DNA of 17,593 bases, taken from Anaerolineae bacterium. Its GTDB lineage: Bacteria; Chloroflexota; Anaerolineae; JAAYZQ01. Position numbers and translations under genes: made by a program. Positions 17,417-17,593 of the stretch are shown here, one piece after another (positions within the stretch are counted from its first letter, which is position 1; each line of letters starts with the position of its first letter). Below the pieces are notes generated by a model. That model was not told where the DNA came from. It was given only the letters and a program-made list of their open reading frames with translations, and did no database searches. Location: the NCBI GenBank assembly GCA_016926595.1, contig JAFGOG010000430.1, forward strand, positions 1-17,593, read 5' to 3'.

Positions 17417-17593
17417 ATGGGTAAGGCAAAATTCGAGCGCACAAAGCCTCACGTCAACGTGGGGACGATCGGTCATATCGACCATGGCAAGACGACCCTG
17501 ACCGCAGCCATCACCAAGGTGCTGGCCATGAAGGGCTGGGCCGATTTTCGCGCCTTTGAAAGCATCGACAACGCGCCGGAGGAAAAGGCGCGC
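17417..17593 (+). CDS. tuf: Elongation factor Tu, N-terminal fragment (cut by window end)
   Basis: 59 codons are present and the frame runs off the window end. EF-Tu carries aminoacyl-tRNA to the ribosome as the GTP form. The N-terminus [15 protein letters not shown] (5-19) and the P-loop GHIDHGKT (19-26) are diagnostic; the common bacterial form is GHVDHGKT, so Ile21 is a mild change. [11 protein letters not shown] (49-59) leads into switch I. The SD TAGGAG (17403-17408) lies 8 nt before the ATG. The gene is 199 bp from fusA and has its own promoter and structured leader, so it can be expressed apart from rpsL-rpsG-fusA. Confidence 0.97.
   Translation, partial: MGKAKFERTKPHVNVGTIGHIDHGKTTLTAAITKVLAMKGWADFRAFESIDNAPEEKAR

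Overview
The window reads as a chromosomal segment of a GC-rich bacterium, most likely Chloroflexota (Anaerolineae-like). The placement rests on the sequences of S12, S7, EF-G and the EF-Tu N-terminus, the Ser/Thr/Pro-rich linker of the first secreted protein, and a very large multi-GAF hybrid kinase. It is inferred by eye, not by a search. I saw no tRNA, rRNA, CRISPR array, insertion sequence or phage gene.

Layout. (1) 2-2260 (+): 3' part of a gene for an exported protein joining a beta-propeller to a CapA-type metallophosphatase domain; its start lies upstream of the window. (2) 2270-7537 (-): a 1755-residue soluble hybrid histidine kinase (GAF-PAS-5xGAF-PAS-HisKA-HATPase-REC), convergent with gene 1 with 9 bp between the stops. 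(3) 7751-11132 (+): a tight three-gene operon divergent from the kinase: a secreted DUF4139 protein, a stand-alone YqfO/NIF3-insert-like protein and an FGGY sugar kinase. (4) 11110-12438 (-): a REC-GAF-DHp protein with no ATPase domain, overlapping the FGGY gene tail to tail by 23 bp. (5) 12439-12768: a control region with two divergent promoters whose -35 boxes overlap, a 7-4-7 dyad across them, and a hairpin-rich transcribed leader with a 17-codon ORF whose Shine-Dalgarno can be sequestered. The last part (about 12677-12768) shows no clear feature. (6) 12769-13815 (+): a HypE/AIR-synthase-like protein. (7) 13817-17593 (+): the str region rpsL-rpsG-fusA-tuf with a strong promoter 2 bp after gene 6, a structured ~250-nt leader, a hairpin before fusA, and a separate promoter and leader for tuf; tuf is cut by the window end.

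How it fits together. The right end is core translation machinery (S12, S7, EF-G, EF-Tu). The left and middle are accessory signalling and envelope functions. The two signalling proteins are complementary in parts: the large kinase has a full catalytic core and its own receiver, while the smaller protein has a receiver and a DHp-like helix but no ATPase, so a phosphorelay link is possible though not shown. The observations most worth a second look are the leader at 12516-12676 with its operator-like dyad, the nested leader fold at 13871-14009, and the EF-G domain IV tip lacking the usual histidine.
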